DNA of 64,000 nt from Aeromonas veronii bv. veronii (lineage in GTDB: Bacteria; Pseudomonadota; Gammaproteobacteria; Enterobacterales; Aeromonadaceae). Shown here piece by piece: positions 46,771 to 55,863 of this stretch; the first letter of the stretch is position 1; the number at the start of each line of letters is the position of its first letter. Under the pieces are notes generated by a model. It was not told where the DNA came from and did no database searches. It saw nothing but the letters and a program-made list of their open reading frames with translations. The position numbers and the translations under genes are program-made. The DNA is taken from positions 42,196-106,195 of the forward strand of contig NZ_CDDK01000010.1 of assembly GCF_000820225.1 (NCBI RefSeq), read 5' to 3'.

Positions 46771-48948
46771 ATGCTCGTTGAACGTTTGGTTGCTGCCCGC
46801 TGTTCCGATCCCTTCTCTCACTTAGGCCTGCAGGCCAATCCGGATGGGCCCGGCCTCAAACTGACCGCCTGGTTGCCTGATGCCCTCGAAGTCCGCGTCA
46901 AGGATCTCAAGTCGGGCAAAGTCGTTGCCACCCTGGCGCCCACCGATGAATCGGGTCTTTTTGAAACTGTTTTCACCCGCCGCAAAAACTCCTTCCCCTA
47001 TCAGCTGATCGCCAGCTACCAAGATGCCACCACCGAGGTCATCGACCCCTATCAGTTTCAGGATGCCGCTTGGGCAGGCCTGGCCGAACTGACCGCCCAG
47101 CCGGAAAACCTCTATCACACCCTTGGCGCCCAGCTGCGCACCGTGGAGCACCTTGGCCAACAGGTGGAAGGGGTGCGTTTTGCGGTCTATGCGCCGAGCG
47201 CCACCGCCGTGAGCCTCATCGGCGATTTCAACTTCTGGGATGGCCGCCGCCACCCGATGCAGCGCAGCCTGTGCGGTCACTGGGTGCTGTTTGTGCCGGG
47301 CCTCAAAGTCGGGGATCGCTACAAGTTCGAGCTCAAGGACCCCATGGGCAACCGGCTGCCCCACAAGAGCGATCCGGTCGGCTTTTACTGCGAGCAGTAT
47401 CCGTCGTTCGCCTCCGTGGTCTATGACCACGCCCAGTATCAGTGGCAGGATGCCGAGTGGATTGCCAGCCAGCACAACGACAAGCGTGAGCAACCGCTCT
47501 CCATCTATGAGCTGCACGTCGGCTCCTGGAAGCGCCACCCCAACGGCGACAGCCTGAGCTGGCGCGAGCTGGCGGTGGAGCTGGTCGCCTACGTCAAGGA
47601 GATGGAGTACACCCACATCGAGCTGCTGCCGGTCTCCGAGCACCCCTTCAGCGGCTCCTGGGGCTACCAGCCGGTGGGCATGTTCTCCCCCACCAGCCGC
47701 TACGGCACCGCAGATGATTTCAAATACTTCGTCGACCAGTGCCACCAGGCCGGGATCGGCATCATTCTGGACTGGGTGCCCGCCCACTTCCCGTCCGATG
47801 CCCACGGCCTGGCCCGCTTCGATGGCACCCCGCTCTACGAATATGAAGATCCGCGCCGTGGCTGGCACCCGGACTGGAACTCCTACATCTACGACTTCGG
47901 CCGCGACACAGTGCGCCAGTTCCTGGTGGCGAGCGCCCTGTTCTGGCTCGACAAGTTCCATATCGACGGCCTGCGGGTGGATGCGGTCGCCTCCATGCTC
48001 TATCTGGATTACTCCCGCAACGCCGGTGAGTGGGTACCGAACGTCGATGGCGGCAACCACAACTACGAGGCGATCAGCCTGCTCAAGTGGACCAACGAGG
48101 AGGTCTACGGCAAGTATCCCCACGCCATGACCATAGCCGAAGAGTCCACCGCCTTTGCCGGTGTCTCCCGCCCCACCTTCCTCGGCGGCCTCGGCTTTGG
48201 CTTCAAGTGGAATATGGGCTGGATGCACGACACCCTCACCTATATGCAGAAAGAACCGATCCACCGTCGCTACCACCACAACGACATGACCTTCTCCATG
48301 GTTTACCACTATGACGAGAACTTCATCCTGTCGCTCTCCCACGACGAGGTGGTGCACGGCAAACACTCCATGCTCTACAAGATGCCGGGCGACGAGTGGC
48401 AGCAGGCTGCCAACCTGCGCGCCTACATGGGCTTCATGTACGCCCACCCGGGCAAGAAGCTCAATTTCATGGGCACCGAAATCGCTCAGAGCAACGAGTG
48501 GAACCACGACGCCCAGCTGCCATGGCATCTGCTGCAATATCCCAAGCATGCCGGTCAGCAGCGGCTGATCCACGATCTCAATCACCTCTACCGTCATGAG
48601 CCTGCCTTGTATCAGGCCGATTATGAGCAGACCGGCTTCCGCTGGCTGGATCACAACGATGCCGACAACAGCATCTTTGCCTGGCTGCGGGCGGACAAAG
48701 AGGGCAAGCAGGCTATTGTGGTGGCTTGCAACTTCACCCCGGTGCCCCGTCTCGAATATCGGATCGGCGTCCCTGCGGCGGGCCACTATCGGGTGGTGCT
48801 CAACACCGACAGCGAGTATTACTGGGGCAGTAACTATGATGTAGGTCTGGTGTTCGCTGCCGAGCCGACCCCCTGGCAGGGGATGGCACACAGCATAGTG
48901 CTGGATCTGCCGCCGCTGGCGACCTTGTTTATCAAACAGGAGTCTTGA
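46771..48948 (+). CDS. glgB: 1,4-alpha-glucan branching enzyme
   Basis: GlgB makes alpha-1,6 branches in glycogen. The protein has 725 aa (E. coli 728). An N-terminal carbohydrate-binding region is followed by CBM48 (VRFAVYAPSATAVSLIGDFN), the GH13 barrel (ELLPVSEHPFSGSWGYQPVG, nucleophile in GLRVDAVASMLYLDY, acid in MTIAEESTAF, LSHDEVVHG) and a C-terminal beta domain. AAAGGAAAT precedes the ATG. Its stop overlaps the glgX start (TGATG), so the two are coupled. Confidence 0.97.
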   Translation: MLVERLVAARCSDPFSHLGLQANPDGPGLKLTAWLPDALEVRVKDLKSGKVVATLAPTDESGLFETVFTRRKNSFPYQLIASYQDATTEVIDPYQFQDAAWAGLAELTAQPENLYHTLGAQLRTVEHLGQQVEGVRFAVYAPSATAVSLIGDFNFWDGRRHPMQRSLCGHWVLFVPGLKVGDRYKFELKDPMGNRLPHKSDPVGFYCEQYPSFASVVYDHAQYQWQDAEWIASQHNDKREQPLSIYELHVGSWKRHPNGDSLSWRELAVELVAYVKEMEYTHIELLPVSEHPFSGSWGYQPVGMFSPTSRYGTADDFKYFVDQCHQAGIGIILDWVPAHFPSDAHGLARFDGTPLYEYEDPRRGWHPDWNSYIYDFGRDTVRQFLVASALFWLDKFHIDGLRVDAVASMLYLDYSRNAGEWVPNVDGGNHNYEAISLLKWTNEEVYGKYPHAMTIAEESTAFAGVSRPTFLGGLGFGFKWNMGWMHDTLTYMQKEPIHRRYHHNDMTFSMVYHYDENFILSLSHDEVVHGKHSMLYKMPGDEWQQAANLRAYMGFMYAHPGKKLNFMGTEIAQSNEWNHDAQLPWHLLQYPKHAGQQRLIHDLNHLYRHEPALYQADYEQTGFRWLDHNDADNSIFAWLRADKEGKQAIVVACNFTPVPRLEYRIGVPAAGHYRVVLNTDSEYYWGSNYDVGLVFAAEPTPWQGMAHSIVLDLPPLATLFIKQES

Positions 48949-51104
48949 TGCTTGTAATGGAAAAAGGGGTGGGCCACCCGCTGGGGGCCCGCCTTGACGA
49001 GAACGGTTGCCACTTCTGCGTCTGGGCCCCCCAGTCGGACAAGGTGGAAATCTGCCTGTACGACGAGCAGGAGCAGGAGCTGATGCGGCTGGAGTTGCCC
49101 GGCCGCCGTGGCCAGTATCGCTTTGGCTACGTGCGCGGTGTAAAGGCCGGTCAGCGCTACGGCTATCGGGTCTATGGCACCCCGCAGGAGGGGATGCTGT
49201 TCGATCCGCAAAAACTGCTGATTGACCCCTACGCCAGGGCGCTCAGTCGTCCCACCTACTGGGATGAAGCCCTCTATCAGGGTGACAGCGCCGGTATGAT
49301 TGCCAAGTCGGTGGTAGTGGATGACAGCTTTGACTGGCAAGGGGTTGGCAAACCCGGGATCAGCCCGGCCCGCACCATTATCTACGAGACCCACGTCAAG
49401 GGCTTTACCAAGCAGCACCCGGGGATCCCCAAAGCGCTGCAGGGCACCTACCTTGGCATCAGTCATCCGCTGGTTATCGAGCATATGAAGAGCCTCGGCA
49501 TCACCTCGGTGCAGCTGATGCCGGTGGCCGCCTTCATGTCGGAACCGCGACTGGAGCAGCTGGGACTGACCAACTACTGGGGCTACAACCCCATCGCCTT
49601 CTTCGCCCCGGAGCCGCGCTACAGCACCCGAGCCGACGAGGCGGTGACCGAGTTCAAGACCATGGTGCGCGAGCTGCACCGGGCCGGGCTCGAGGTGATC
49701 CTGGATGTGGTCTACAACCACACTGCCGCCTCTGGCTTCGATGGCCCTACCCTCTCGTTCAAGGGCTTTGACAACGCCGGTTACTACGCCTTCGAAGCGG
49801 GCCCCCACGGCCCGGACTACACCCGTCACGCCAACGTGACCGGTTGTGGCAACAGCGTCAATCTGGATCACCCCAACACCCTGCGGCTGGTGCTCGATGC
49901 TCTGCGTTACTGGGTCACCGAGATGCAGGTGGATGGCTTCCGTTTCGATCTGGCGGTGACGCTGGCGCGGGAAGCGGGGGAGTTCGAGCCCATGGGCGCC
50001 TTCTTCAAGGCCGTGATGGCCGACCCAGTGCTGTCACAGGTCAAGCTCATCGCCGAACCCTGGGACATCGGCCCCTTCGGCTACCGGCTGGGTCAATTCC
50101 CGAGCCAGTGGCAGGAGATCAACGACCGCTACCGCGACACGGTGCGCGCCTTCTGGCGCGGTGATGCGGGCAAGATGGGGGACTTTGCCACCCGCTTGGT
50201 AGGCTCGCGGGATATTTTCCCGAAGAACTGGCGCTCCCCCCACACCAGCGTCAACTACCTCTGCTATCACGACGGTTTCACCCTGGAGGATCTGGTCTCC
50301 TACAACCAGCGCCACAATCAGGCCAACGGTGAAGACAATCGCGATGGCCACGGCAACAACCTCTCCTATAACCACGGGGTAGAGGGGCCGACCCTGGATC
50401 CGCGGGTCAACAGCCTGCGCCAGCAGCAGAAGCGCAATCTGATTGCCACCCTGCTGCTCTCCCAAGGTACTCCCCACTTCCTCGCCGGGGACGAGATGGG
50501 ACGCAGCCAGCTTGGTAACAACAACGCCTACTGTCAGGACAACCAGATCAGCTGGGTCAACTGGCAGTGGCGACCGGAGGATGAGCGGCTGTTCGCCTTC
50601 ACCCAGCAGATGATGGCGCTGCGGGCGGAGTCCTGCGTCTTCTCCAACCTGCAACTAAGCGACGACAGCTGGAATGGCACCCCGTCCAGCTGCCATCAGG
50701 TCAACTGGTATCACCCGGACGGCCACCAGCTCACCGATCAGGATTGGCACGCCCCCATGGGGCAGGCGTTCGCCATGGATATCGGCATGATCAACTGTGT
50801 CGGCGAGCGCTGGTACGTGCTGTTCAATGCCAGCGATTACGACATCCAGTTCCGCCTGCCGCCTCCGGGAGAAGGGCTGGAGTGGATCCAGACCATCGAC
50901 ACTGCCACCAACGATGGGCTGCCCTTTCTGCCCGATGACATCAAACGGCAGGTGGCAGTCGGCCGGGCCCACTCCCTCAAACTGCTGGAGCGGGTGGCGC
51001 TGGCCAGCACGGCGGAGGATGCCCAACCACCGCAGCAGGAAATTCTCCCTGCATCCGGTGAGGAGATGGTTGCCACCTCGATCACAGATACAGGCAAAGC
51101 ATAA
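48948..51104 (+). CDS. glgX: glycogen debranching enzyme
   Basis: GlgX hydrolyses alpha-1,6 branches in phosphorylase-trimmed glycogen. The protein has 718 aa from the ATG at 48948 (AGGAG 5 nt upstream, inside glgB). It has an isoamylase-type N domain ([18 protein letters not shown]) and a GH13 barrel with [31 protein letters not shown] and [20 protein letters not shown]. Coupled to glgB; malQ lies just before. Together they process maltodextrin and glycogen. Confidence 0.95.
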   Translation: MLVMEKGVGHPLGARLDENGCHFCVWAPQSDKVEICLYDEQEQELMRLELPGRRGQYRFGYVRGVKAGQRYGYRVYGTPQEGMLFDPQKLLIDPYARALSRPTYWDEALYQGDSAGMIAKSVVVDDSFDWQGVGKPGISPARTIIYETHVKGFTKQHPGIPKALQGTYLGISHPLVIEHMKSLGITSVQLMPVAAFMSEPRLEQLGLTNYWGYNPIAFFAPEPRYSTRADEAVTEFKTMVRELHRAGLEVILDVVYNHTAASGFDGPTLSFKGFDNAGYYAFEAGPHGPDYTRHANVTGCGNSVNLDHPNTLRLVLDALRYWVTEMQVDGFRFDLAVTLAREAGEFEPMGAFFKAVMADPVLSQVKLIAEPWDIGPFGYRLGQFPSQWQEINDRYRDTVRAFWRGDAGKMGDFATRLVGSRDIFPKNWRSPHTSVNYLCYHDGFTLEDLVSYNQRHNQANGEDNRDGHGNNLSYNHGVEGPTLDPRVNSLRQQQKRNLIATLLLSQGTPHFLAGDEMGRSQLGNNNAYCQDNQISWVNWQWRPEDERLFAFTQQMMALRAESCVFSNLQLSDDSWNGTPSSCHQVNWYHPDGHQLTDQDWHAPMGQAFAMDIGMINCVGERWYVLFNASDYDIQFRLPPPGEGLEWIQTIDTATNDGLPFLPDDIKRQVAVGRAHSLKLLERVALASTAEDAQPPQQEILPASGEEMVATSITDTGKA

Positions 51105-51172
51105 GAGGCATGCTGGAGTCAGCTTTACAGAGCCGCTATGCTGGGCTCCGGTATGGATGGCAAGGAGTCGGT

Positions 51173-51559
51173 ATGAGCAGTAACAATCCGGAACAGTGGC
51201 GCAGCAAACTGACCCCCGAGCAGTTTCACGTCTGCTGGGAGAAGGGCACCGAGCGCCCCTACAGCGGCGCCCTGCTCCACAATCGCAAGAGCGGCGACTA
51301 CCTCTGTGTCTGCTGCAAGAGCGTGCTGTTTCACTCAGGAGCCAAGTTTGATTCCGGCTGCGGCTGGCCCTCGTTCGACAAGGCCATCGAGGGGACGGTG
51401 GAGTACACCGAGGACAACAGCCACGGTATGAAGAGGGTGGAGATCACCTGCCGCCAGTGCGGCTCTCACCTCGGTCACGTCTTCCCCGATGGACCGACCG
51501 AGACCGGCCAGCGCTACTGCGTCAACAGCCTGAGTCTGGATTTCGATCCCGACGCTTAA
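51173..51559 (+). CDS. msrB: peptide-methionine (R)-S-oxide reductase
   Basis: MsrB repairs the R epimer of methionine sulfoxide in proteins. The protein has 128 aa from the ATG at 51173 (AAGGAGT upstream); the frame opens at 51110 but that part lacks homology. Zinc cysteines are CVCC and [16 protein letters not shown] and the catalytic-Cys motif RYCVNSLSL near the C terminus are diagnostic. It is probably transcribed on its own after glgX. Confidence 0.96.
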   Translation: MSSNNPEQWRSKLTPEQFHVCWEKGTERPYSGALLHNRKSGDYLCVCCKSVLFHSGAKFDSGCGWPSFDKAIEGTVEYTEDNSHGMKRVEITCRQCGSHLGHVFPDGPTETGQRYCVNSLSLDFDPDA

Positions 51560-51578
51560 GCGGCTGACCCATTGCAAT

Positions 51579-51614
51579 AAAAACGGCGCCTCCATCACGG
51601 AGGCGCCGTTTTTT
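51579..51614. terminator. bidirectional terminator after msrB
   Basis: AAAAACGGCGCCTCC and GGAGGCGCCGTTTTTT form the stem with a 5-nt loop between convergent msrB and chrA-like genes. Confidence 0.9.
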
Positions 51615-51632
51615 ATCGGGATTTCACCGCGT

Positions 51633-52799
51633 TCACGCCAGCAGGATAGCAGCCATCACCAACAGGGCCGCGATGGCCGGCACCGGCAACTTCAACACCC
51701 GCAGCAGATAAAAGCCGATGGCCGCCAGCGCCAGATCGGTCGGCGCCAGCACGGCGCTCTGCCACACCGGCTGGTAGAGCGCGGCCAGCAAGAGCCCCAC
51801 CACGGCAGCATTGATGCCGGTGACAGCCCCCGCCAGACGGGGACTGGCCAGCCACTGTTGCCAGCAGGGGCCCACCGCCCAGAGCAGCAGAAAACCGGGT
51901 GCAAAGAGCGCCAGGGTCGCCGACAAGGCTCCGATCATCGGCATCTCGGGCTGCAGCTGGGCGCCAAGATAGGTGGCAAGGGTAAACATGGGGCCCGGCA
52001 CCAACTGGGCCAGGCTGTAACCGGTCAGAAACTGTTGCGCGTTGAGAGTGTGGCCCACGCTCTCTTGCAGCAGCGGCAGCACCACATGGCCACCGCCAAA
52101 CACCAGACTACCGGCGCGATAGAAGTCGGCAACCAGCTGGCCAATCGGGCTACCGAGCAGCGGCAGACCGATAAAAAGGATGCCAAACAGCAGCAGGGTC
52201 GGCCAATGGGGCTGACTGCTGGCGGCAGCAGGCAGCTCGGCGGAGGCTGGCACACTACCCGCCCCGCGCTGGCTGCGGGCGCAGATCAACGCCGCTCCCG
52301 CCAGCATCAATAGTTGAGTCAGCAGACCGGGCTGCCACCAGAGTGCAGCAGCGGTCACCACCATAATCCCTTGGGTCATTCCCGTGGCACAGAACTGACG
52401 ACTCATGGTGAGCACCGCATCGGCCACCACGATGAGCGCCAGCAGCTTGAGGCCATGCAGCGCCGCATCAAGCCACAGATTGCTGCCCAGCTGGCCGATG
52501 CCGACCGCGGCCGCCAGTAGCAGCAGAAATGAGGGCAGCGTGAAACCAAGAAAAGCTGAGAGCGCCCCGCCCAGACCGGCGCGATGACGACCGATAGCGA
52601 AACCAAGCTGGCTGGAGGCGGGCCCCGGCAGCAGTTGGCACAGCGCCAGCAAGCGGGCAAATTCGGCCTGTGTCAGCCAACCGAGCCGCTGGACGAAGGT
52701 GCGCTGGAAATAGCCGATATGAGCGGCCGGGCCGCCAAAACTGATGCATCCCAGCCATAAAAACTGAATAAATACCTGCCCCACGATCTTCCCCCTCAT
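51633..52799 (-). CDS. chromate transporter family protein (ChrA-like, long form)
   Basis: The protein has 388 aa with about 10-12 hydrophobic segments in two homologous halves (CHR domains). The first half has FLWLGCISFGGPAAHIGYFQ and LCQLLPGPASSQLGFAIG; the second has FYRAGSLVFGGGHVVLPLLQ and GYSLAQLVPGPMFTLATYLG, the paired FGGP and PGP motifs of the family. Members export chromate or move related anions, but many homologues have no proven substrate. Single gene convergent with msrB. No resistance genes surround it. Confidence 0.9.
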   Translation of the reverse strand: MRGKIVGQVFIQFLWLGCISFGGPAAHIGYFQRTFVQRLGWLTQAEFARLLALCQLLPGPASSQLGFAIGRHRAGLGGALSAFLGFTLPSFLLLLAAAVGIGQLGSNLWLDAALHGLKLLALIVVADAVLTMSRQFCATGMTQGIMVVTAAALWWQPGLLTQLLMLAGAALICARSQRGAGSVPASAELPAAASSQPHWPTLLLFGILFIGLPLLGSPIGQLVADFYRAGSLVFGGGHVVLPLLQESVGHTLNAQQFLTGYSLAQLVPGPMFTLATYLGAQLQPEMPMIGALSATLALFAPGFLLLWAVGPCWQQWLASPRLAGAVTGINAAVVGLLLAALYQPVWQSAVLAPTDLALAAIGFYLLRVLKLPVPAIAALLVMAAILLA

Positions 52800-52857
52800 C
52801 CCTCTCCTCCCGATGGAGAGGGGATATTATGACAGCGCGATGATCGTTTTATGACAA

Positions 52858-53313
52858 TCAGACTGATTCGGCCGACACCATGGGCATATCACCCGGCAGA
52901 TAGCAGCGTCCCGCCAGCCAGCAGGTGATGGACTGACGGCTGGCGTCGAAATGGGGCTCGGGCAACTCGCGCGGATCGCACCAGACCCAGCCTTCGCACT
53001 TCTCCGGCTCCAGCAGTTGCGGCTCACCATCGGCCCGGGCGTGCAGCGTCACCGAGATATAGTGCAGCCCGCTCTCGCGCCAGGTCTCCAGATTGTTGGT
53101 CACCGCCACCACCTCGGGCCCATGGATCTCAAGTCCCGTCTCCTCGGCCACCTCGCGGATCGCCGCCGACTCGAAGCTCTCCCCCAACTCCAGATGACCA
53201 CCCGGGATCGACCAGTAGGGGGCATGGCTCCCTTTGCGTTTGCCAAGCAGCACCTGGCCTTGGGCGTTGGTCAGGATGACGCCGACCCCGACGCGGGGAT
53301 AGAGAGTGGACAT
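52858..53313 (-). CDS. NUDIX hydrolase (NUDT15-like)
   Basis: The protein has 151 aa. The Nudix box is GGHLELGESFESAAIREV followed by AEETGL (about residues 38-60), with all catalytic Glu residues present. GVGVILTNAQGQVLLGKRKG and WSIPGGHLELGE place it with NUDT15-type nucleotide triphosphate diphosphatases that clean up modified dNTPs; CEGWVWCDPRELP is also typical. AGGAGCG precedes the ATG. Exact substrate is unknown. Confidence 0.88.
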   Translation of the reverse strand: MSTLYPRVGVGVILTNAQGQVLLGKRKGSHAPYWSIPGGHLELGESFESAAIREVAEETGLEIHGPEVVAVTNNLETWRESGLHYISVTLHARADGEPQLLEPEKCEGWVWCDPRELPEPHFDASRQSITCWLAGRCYLPGDMPMVSAESV

Positions 53314-53519
53314 GAAAACGCTCCTTCAATAAGGCAGTAAAACGGCCCCACCTTAGGCCCAAGGAGGGCACAGGGCAAGTCCCGGCTGCACGGCACCTGT
53401 GCCTGTCGGTGGCTCCTCCCCTTGCCCCTTAACCGGTTATCACTGATGCTGGGGAGTGAAGCCCGGATGGAGAGGTCATCCCAATCCTCTCAGTCCCCCA
53501 TTACCCCGAGGAGTCTGCC

Positions 53520-53747
53520 ATGAAAAAATTGCTCCCCCTGTGCGCCCTGCTGCTCACGGCTTGCCAAACCACGCAGCCCCCCAACTCGCTCGCCATCGAT
53601 GATGCCGACGCCTGGCAGGCCATTTGCAAAGATGGCACCCGGGTTCGCGCCGTGGTGGCAGAGGGGATCTGTGGGGATCATCGCGGGGTAGCCATGTGGA
53701 CGAATAAGCCAAGAGCTGAACGGATGGCAGAAGAAGCCGCCAAATAG
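53520..53747 (+). CDS. small lipoprotein of unknown function
   Basis: The protein has 75 aa. A signal peptide ends in the lipobox LLTAC (lipidated Cys15). The mature 60 residues contain two further Cys (AICKDG and GICGDH) and no known motif. CGAGGAG lies upstream of the ATG. I do not recognise the family. Confidence 0.7.
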   Translation: MKKLLPLCALLLTACQTTQPPNSLAIDDADAWQAICKDGTRVRAVVAEGICGDHRGVAMWTNKPRAERMAEEAAK

Positions 53748-53892
53748 TGTGATCCAGGCACCATAAAATGACACTGCCGGCCAATTGGCCGGATTTTTTC
53801 GCGATCTCGCCAGCACTTTGCCACCTTGTTCATGGTGCGCTCAGTTTTCTGTTCCCATACTGGCCCTACAGTTCCAAAAGAGGAGAGACAAG

Positions 53893-54210
53893 ATGCAAAC
53901 ATCCATCGTCGGGCTCTCCATTCTGTGGGGGCTAGCCAGTTTTGGTGTTCAGGGGGATTTCATCGAGAGCCGTGATTCCGTTGCGCCATCCTGGCAAGCC
54001 GAGTCCAGAGTGGAGATGGAAGGTTATCTGATTGAATCGCTTGGCGAAGATCGCTGGCTGTTCGACAACGGCAGCGAGAGCCTGCTGGTCTCCCTGCCCG
54101 AGGGGCAGTGGGTGCCGACCGGCGAGCGGCTGCGAGTCAGCGGCGAACCGCAGCAGGAGCAGAGCGGCTGGCTGCTGCAGGTGGAAGACATCAGCCAGGT
54201 CAGCGCCTGA
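53893..54210 (+). CDS. small exported OB-fold-like protein
   Basis: The protein has 105 aa from the ATG at 53893, which follows AGGAGA. A hydrophobic N terminus (IVGLSILWGLASFGVQG) suggests a signal peptide or anchor. The rest, VEMEGYLIESLGEDRWLFDN, then SLLVSLPEG and GERLRVSGE, has the strand pattern of small bacterial OB folds. The role is unknown. The preceding in-frame codons from 53785 have no ribosome-binding site. Confidence 0.65.
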   Translation: MQTSIVGLSILWGLASFGVQGDFIESRDSVAPSWQAESRVEMEGYLIESLGEDRWLFDNGSESLLVSLPEGQWVPTGERLRVSGEPQQEQSGWLLQVEDISQVSA

Positions 54211-54345
54211 CCACGGCAGTCGCCATTCCCCGTCACCGCGACAGCTAATCCAGACCGATAACCACTACCGAATAACCAAGAGCGAATAGCAAAAGAGGAG
54301 GCCACTGGCCTCCTCTTTCTGTTTCTATGAGCGGTTTGCGCGGGC

Positions 54346-54822
54346 TCACCCCAGATGGTTGAGCGGCAGCGCCGTCTTGTGCTTGATGCGGCGCAGCACG
54401 AAGCTGGAGCGCACCCCGGTCACCCCCGGAATATGGGTCAGCTTGTCCAGCAGGAAGTGCTGGTAGTGCTCCATGTCGCGCACCACCACCTTGAGCTGGT
54501 AGTCGGCATCGTTGCCGGTGATGAGGTCACACTCCAGCACTTCGGGCAGTTCGCTGATGGCGCGATCGAAGTTTTCGAACCGCTCGGGCGTGTGTCTGTC
54601 CATGGAAATGTGAATGTAGGCGGTGAGGGTGAGGCCAAGCTGGCGGGCGTTGAGCAGAGTAACGTGGGTGTCGATGAGACCGGCATCCTCCAGCGCCTTG
54701 ACCCGGCGGGAGCAGGGGGACGGCGAGAGCCCGACCAGCTCGGCCAGTTCCAGATTGCTGATGCGGCCATTCTCCTGCATCAGCTCGAGAATATGTCTGT
54801 CTATGCGATCAAGTTTCAGCAT
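54346..54822 (-). CDS. Lrp/AsnC-family transcriptional regulator
   Basis: The protein has 158 aa. The N-terminal HTH (IDRHILELMQENGRISNLEL, then LSPSPCSRRVKALEDAG) is followed by a RAM ligand-binding domain (AYIHISMDRH, DLITGNDADYQLKVVVRD). Lrp-type proteins sense amino acids. A divergent small transcript with its own promoter starts about 50 nt from its start codon, so it may regulate that transcript; this is inference. AGGAAGGGTAA precedes the ATG. Confidence 0.9.
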   Translation of the reverse strand: MLKLDRIDRHILELMQENGRISNLELAELVGLSPSPCSRRVKALEDAGLIDTHVTLLNARQLGLTLTAYIHISMDRHTPERFENFDRAISELPEVLECDLITGNDADYQLKVVVRDMEHYQHFLLDKLTHIPGVTGVRSSFVLRRIKHKTALPLNHLG

Positions 54823-54835
54823 TTACCCTTCCTCG

Positions 54836-54865
54836 TTGCAATGACTAATCCACTTTTCCTAGATT
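54836..54865 (+). promoter_or_regulatory. promoter of the 54.87-55.12 kb small transcript
   Basis: TTGCAA (54836-54841) and TAGATT (54860-54865) are 18 bp apart, pointing away from the Lrp-type gene. TTGCAA recurs at 54879-54884 and a TTTGCAACCAC follows. Confidence 0.5.
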
Positions 54866-54939
54866 AAGGGTGAACTATTGCAAAAACAACCGAAATAAGT
54901 GGTTACTTTGCAACCACTCACCGGTACGGGAGGGATACT

Positions 54940-54975
54940 ATGGTTACATCTTCCGGTGGCAAAGCAGATACCTGA
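54940..54975 (+). CDS. possible 11-residue peptide in the small transcript
   Basis: ATG at 54940 is preceded by GGGAGGG at the ideal distance (5-6 nt), one of the best ribosome-binding sites in the region. The peptide is MVTSSGGKADT. Function unknown. Confidence 0.35.
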   Translation: MVTSSGGKADT

Positions 54976-55080
54976 CCGGGTCTCTGCGGTGAAGGACCTT
55001 ACCGGGTCAAGAGCCCCATCAGCCGTCTTACCTTATCGGGAAACGACGGGCTGGAACGAGAGAACCCCCTCCCCGAAGGC

Positions 55081-55118
55081 AACAAAGCAGGCATCCCGGC
55101 GCCTGCTTTGTTGTTTTT
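55081..55118 (+). terminator. terminator of the small transcript
   Basis: AACAAAGCAGGC and GCCTGCTTTGTT form a perfect 12-bp stem with an 8-nt loop followed by GTTTTT. Confidence 0.9.
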
Positions 55119-55133
55119 GGGCGTTTGACGAAA

Positions 55134-55757
55134 TCAGAGCGCGGGCGGCGTGATGCGATAGAGGCAGCGATGCGCCCCCTCCAGCAGATATTGCTCCCGC
55201 TCCACCGTCGCCGGCGCCAGCAGCTGGCGAAACAGCGCCAGTTCGCTGCGACAGAAACCGCGGCAGGTGCGCGCCGCCGCACAGATGGGACAGTGGCTCT
55301 CCCACAGCAGCCAGCTGCCATCCTCTTCGCGGCGGATCTCCGCCATATAGCCCTCGCGGCTGCGCAGCTCCTTGAGCGCCGCCAACCGGCCAGAGAGGCC
55401 ATGGGACCCCAGCGCCTCCTGATAGCGAGCAAGCATCTGCAGCTCCCGCTGCTGGATCAGCCCTTCCATCCCCTCCTCGCCAAACAGCTCACGCACGTTG
55501 TCGATCAACTGCACGGTCAGGTCGCTATGGCTATCGGGGAAGCGCTGCCAGGCCTGCTCGGTGAGCTGCCACAGCCGCACGGGACGACCGCGCCCGCGCG
55601 CCTCGTCGCTGAATGTGACCCACCCCTCCTGCTCCAGTGCGAGCAGGTGCTGGCGGGCGCCCATGGAGGTCATCTGCAACTGCTCCCCCAGCGCGGCGGC
55701 GCTCTGCGGGCCATGGCTCTTGAGCAGAAACAGGATCTTGTCGGTGCTTGCGTTCAT
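55134..55757 (-). CDS. winged-helix regulator with C-terminal cysteine cluster (SufR-like)
   Basis: The protein has 207 aa. The N-terminal winged HTH is ILFLLKSHGPQSAAALGEQL followed by MTSMGARQHLLALEQEGW. The C-terminal region has HCPICAAARTCRGFC and a final RCLYRI, a cysteine set resembling the iron-sulfur sites of SufR-like regulators (COG2345). It is divergent from an MFS gene across about 100 bp and probably controls it. The bound cofactor and inducer are unknown. Confidence 0.8.
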   Translation of the reverse strand: MNASTDKILFLLKSHGPQSAAALGEQLQMTSMGARQHLLALEQEGWVTFSDEARGRGRPVRLWQLTEQAWQRFPDSHSDLTVQLIDNVRELFGEEGMEGLIQQRELQMLARYQEALGSHGLSGRLAALKELRSREGYMAEIRREEDGSWLLWESHCPICAAARTCRGFCRSELALFRQLLAPATVEREQYLLEGAHRCLYRITPPAL

Positions 55758-55863
55758 GATCTCATTATGGGGAGCGCCCTTTATTAAATCAATAATTCAC
55801 TTTACTTAATCCAGTCTATGAACCAGCATAAATAAACCAATAACTTTACTTAATGGGTGCAGC

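Larger units (their letters stand above)
54872..55118 (+). ncRNA. probable small regulatory RNA or small-peptide transcript of unknown class
   Basis: A promoter-like pair ends at 54865 and a strong intrinsic terminator at 55081-55118 closes the transcript, with no full gene between. Internal structure includes AGCCGTC/GACGGGCT and two ACCGGGTC copies. It also contains an 11-codon frame (54940-54975, MVTSSGGKADT) with GGGAGGG just upstream. It does not match 6S, RNase P, tmRNA, SRP, GcvB, Spot 42 or the common riboswitches as I remember them. The next plus-strand gene is over 700 bp away. Confidence 0.5.

Noticed and set aside
46822..48891. 689-codon frame antisense to glgB
   Set aside because: Shadow frame of a complete branching enzyme.
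54899..55118. glycine or cyclic di-GMP riboswitch
   Set aside because: Conserved core sequences of these classes are absent and no gene follows in the right orientation.
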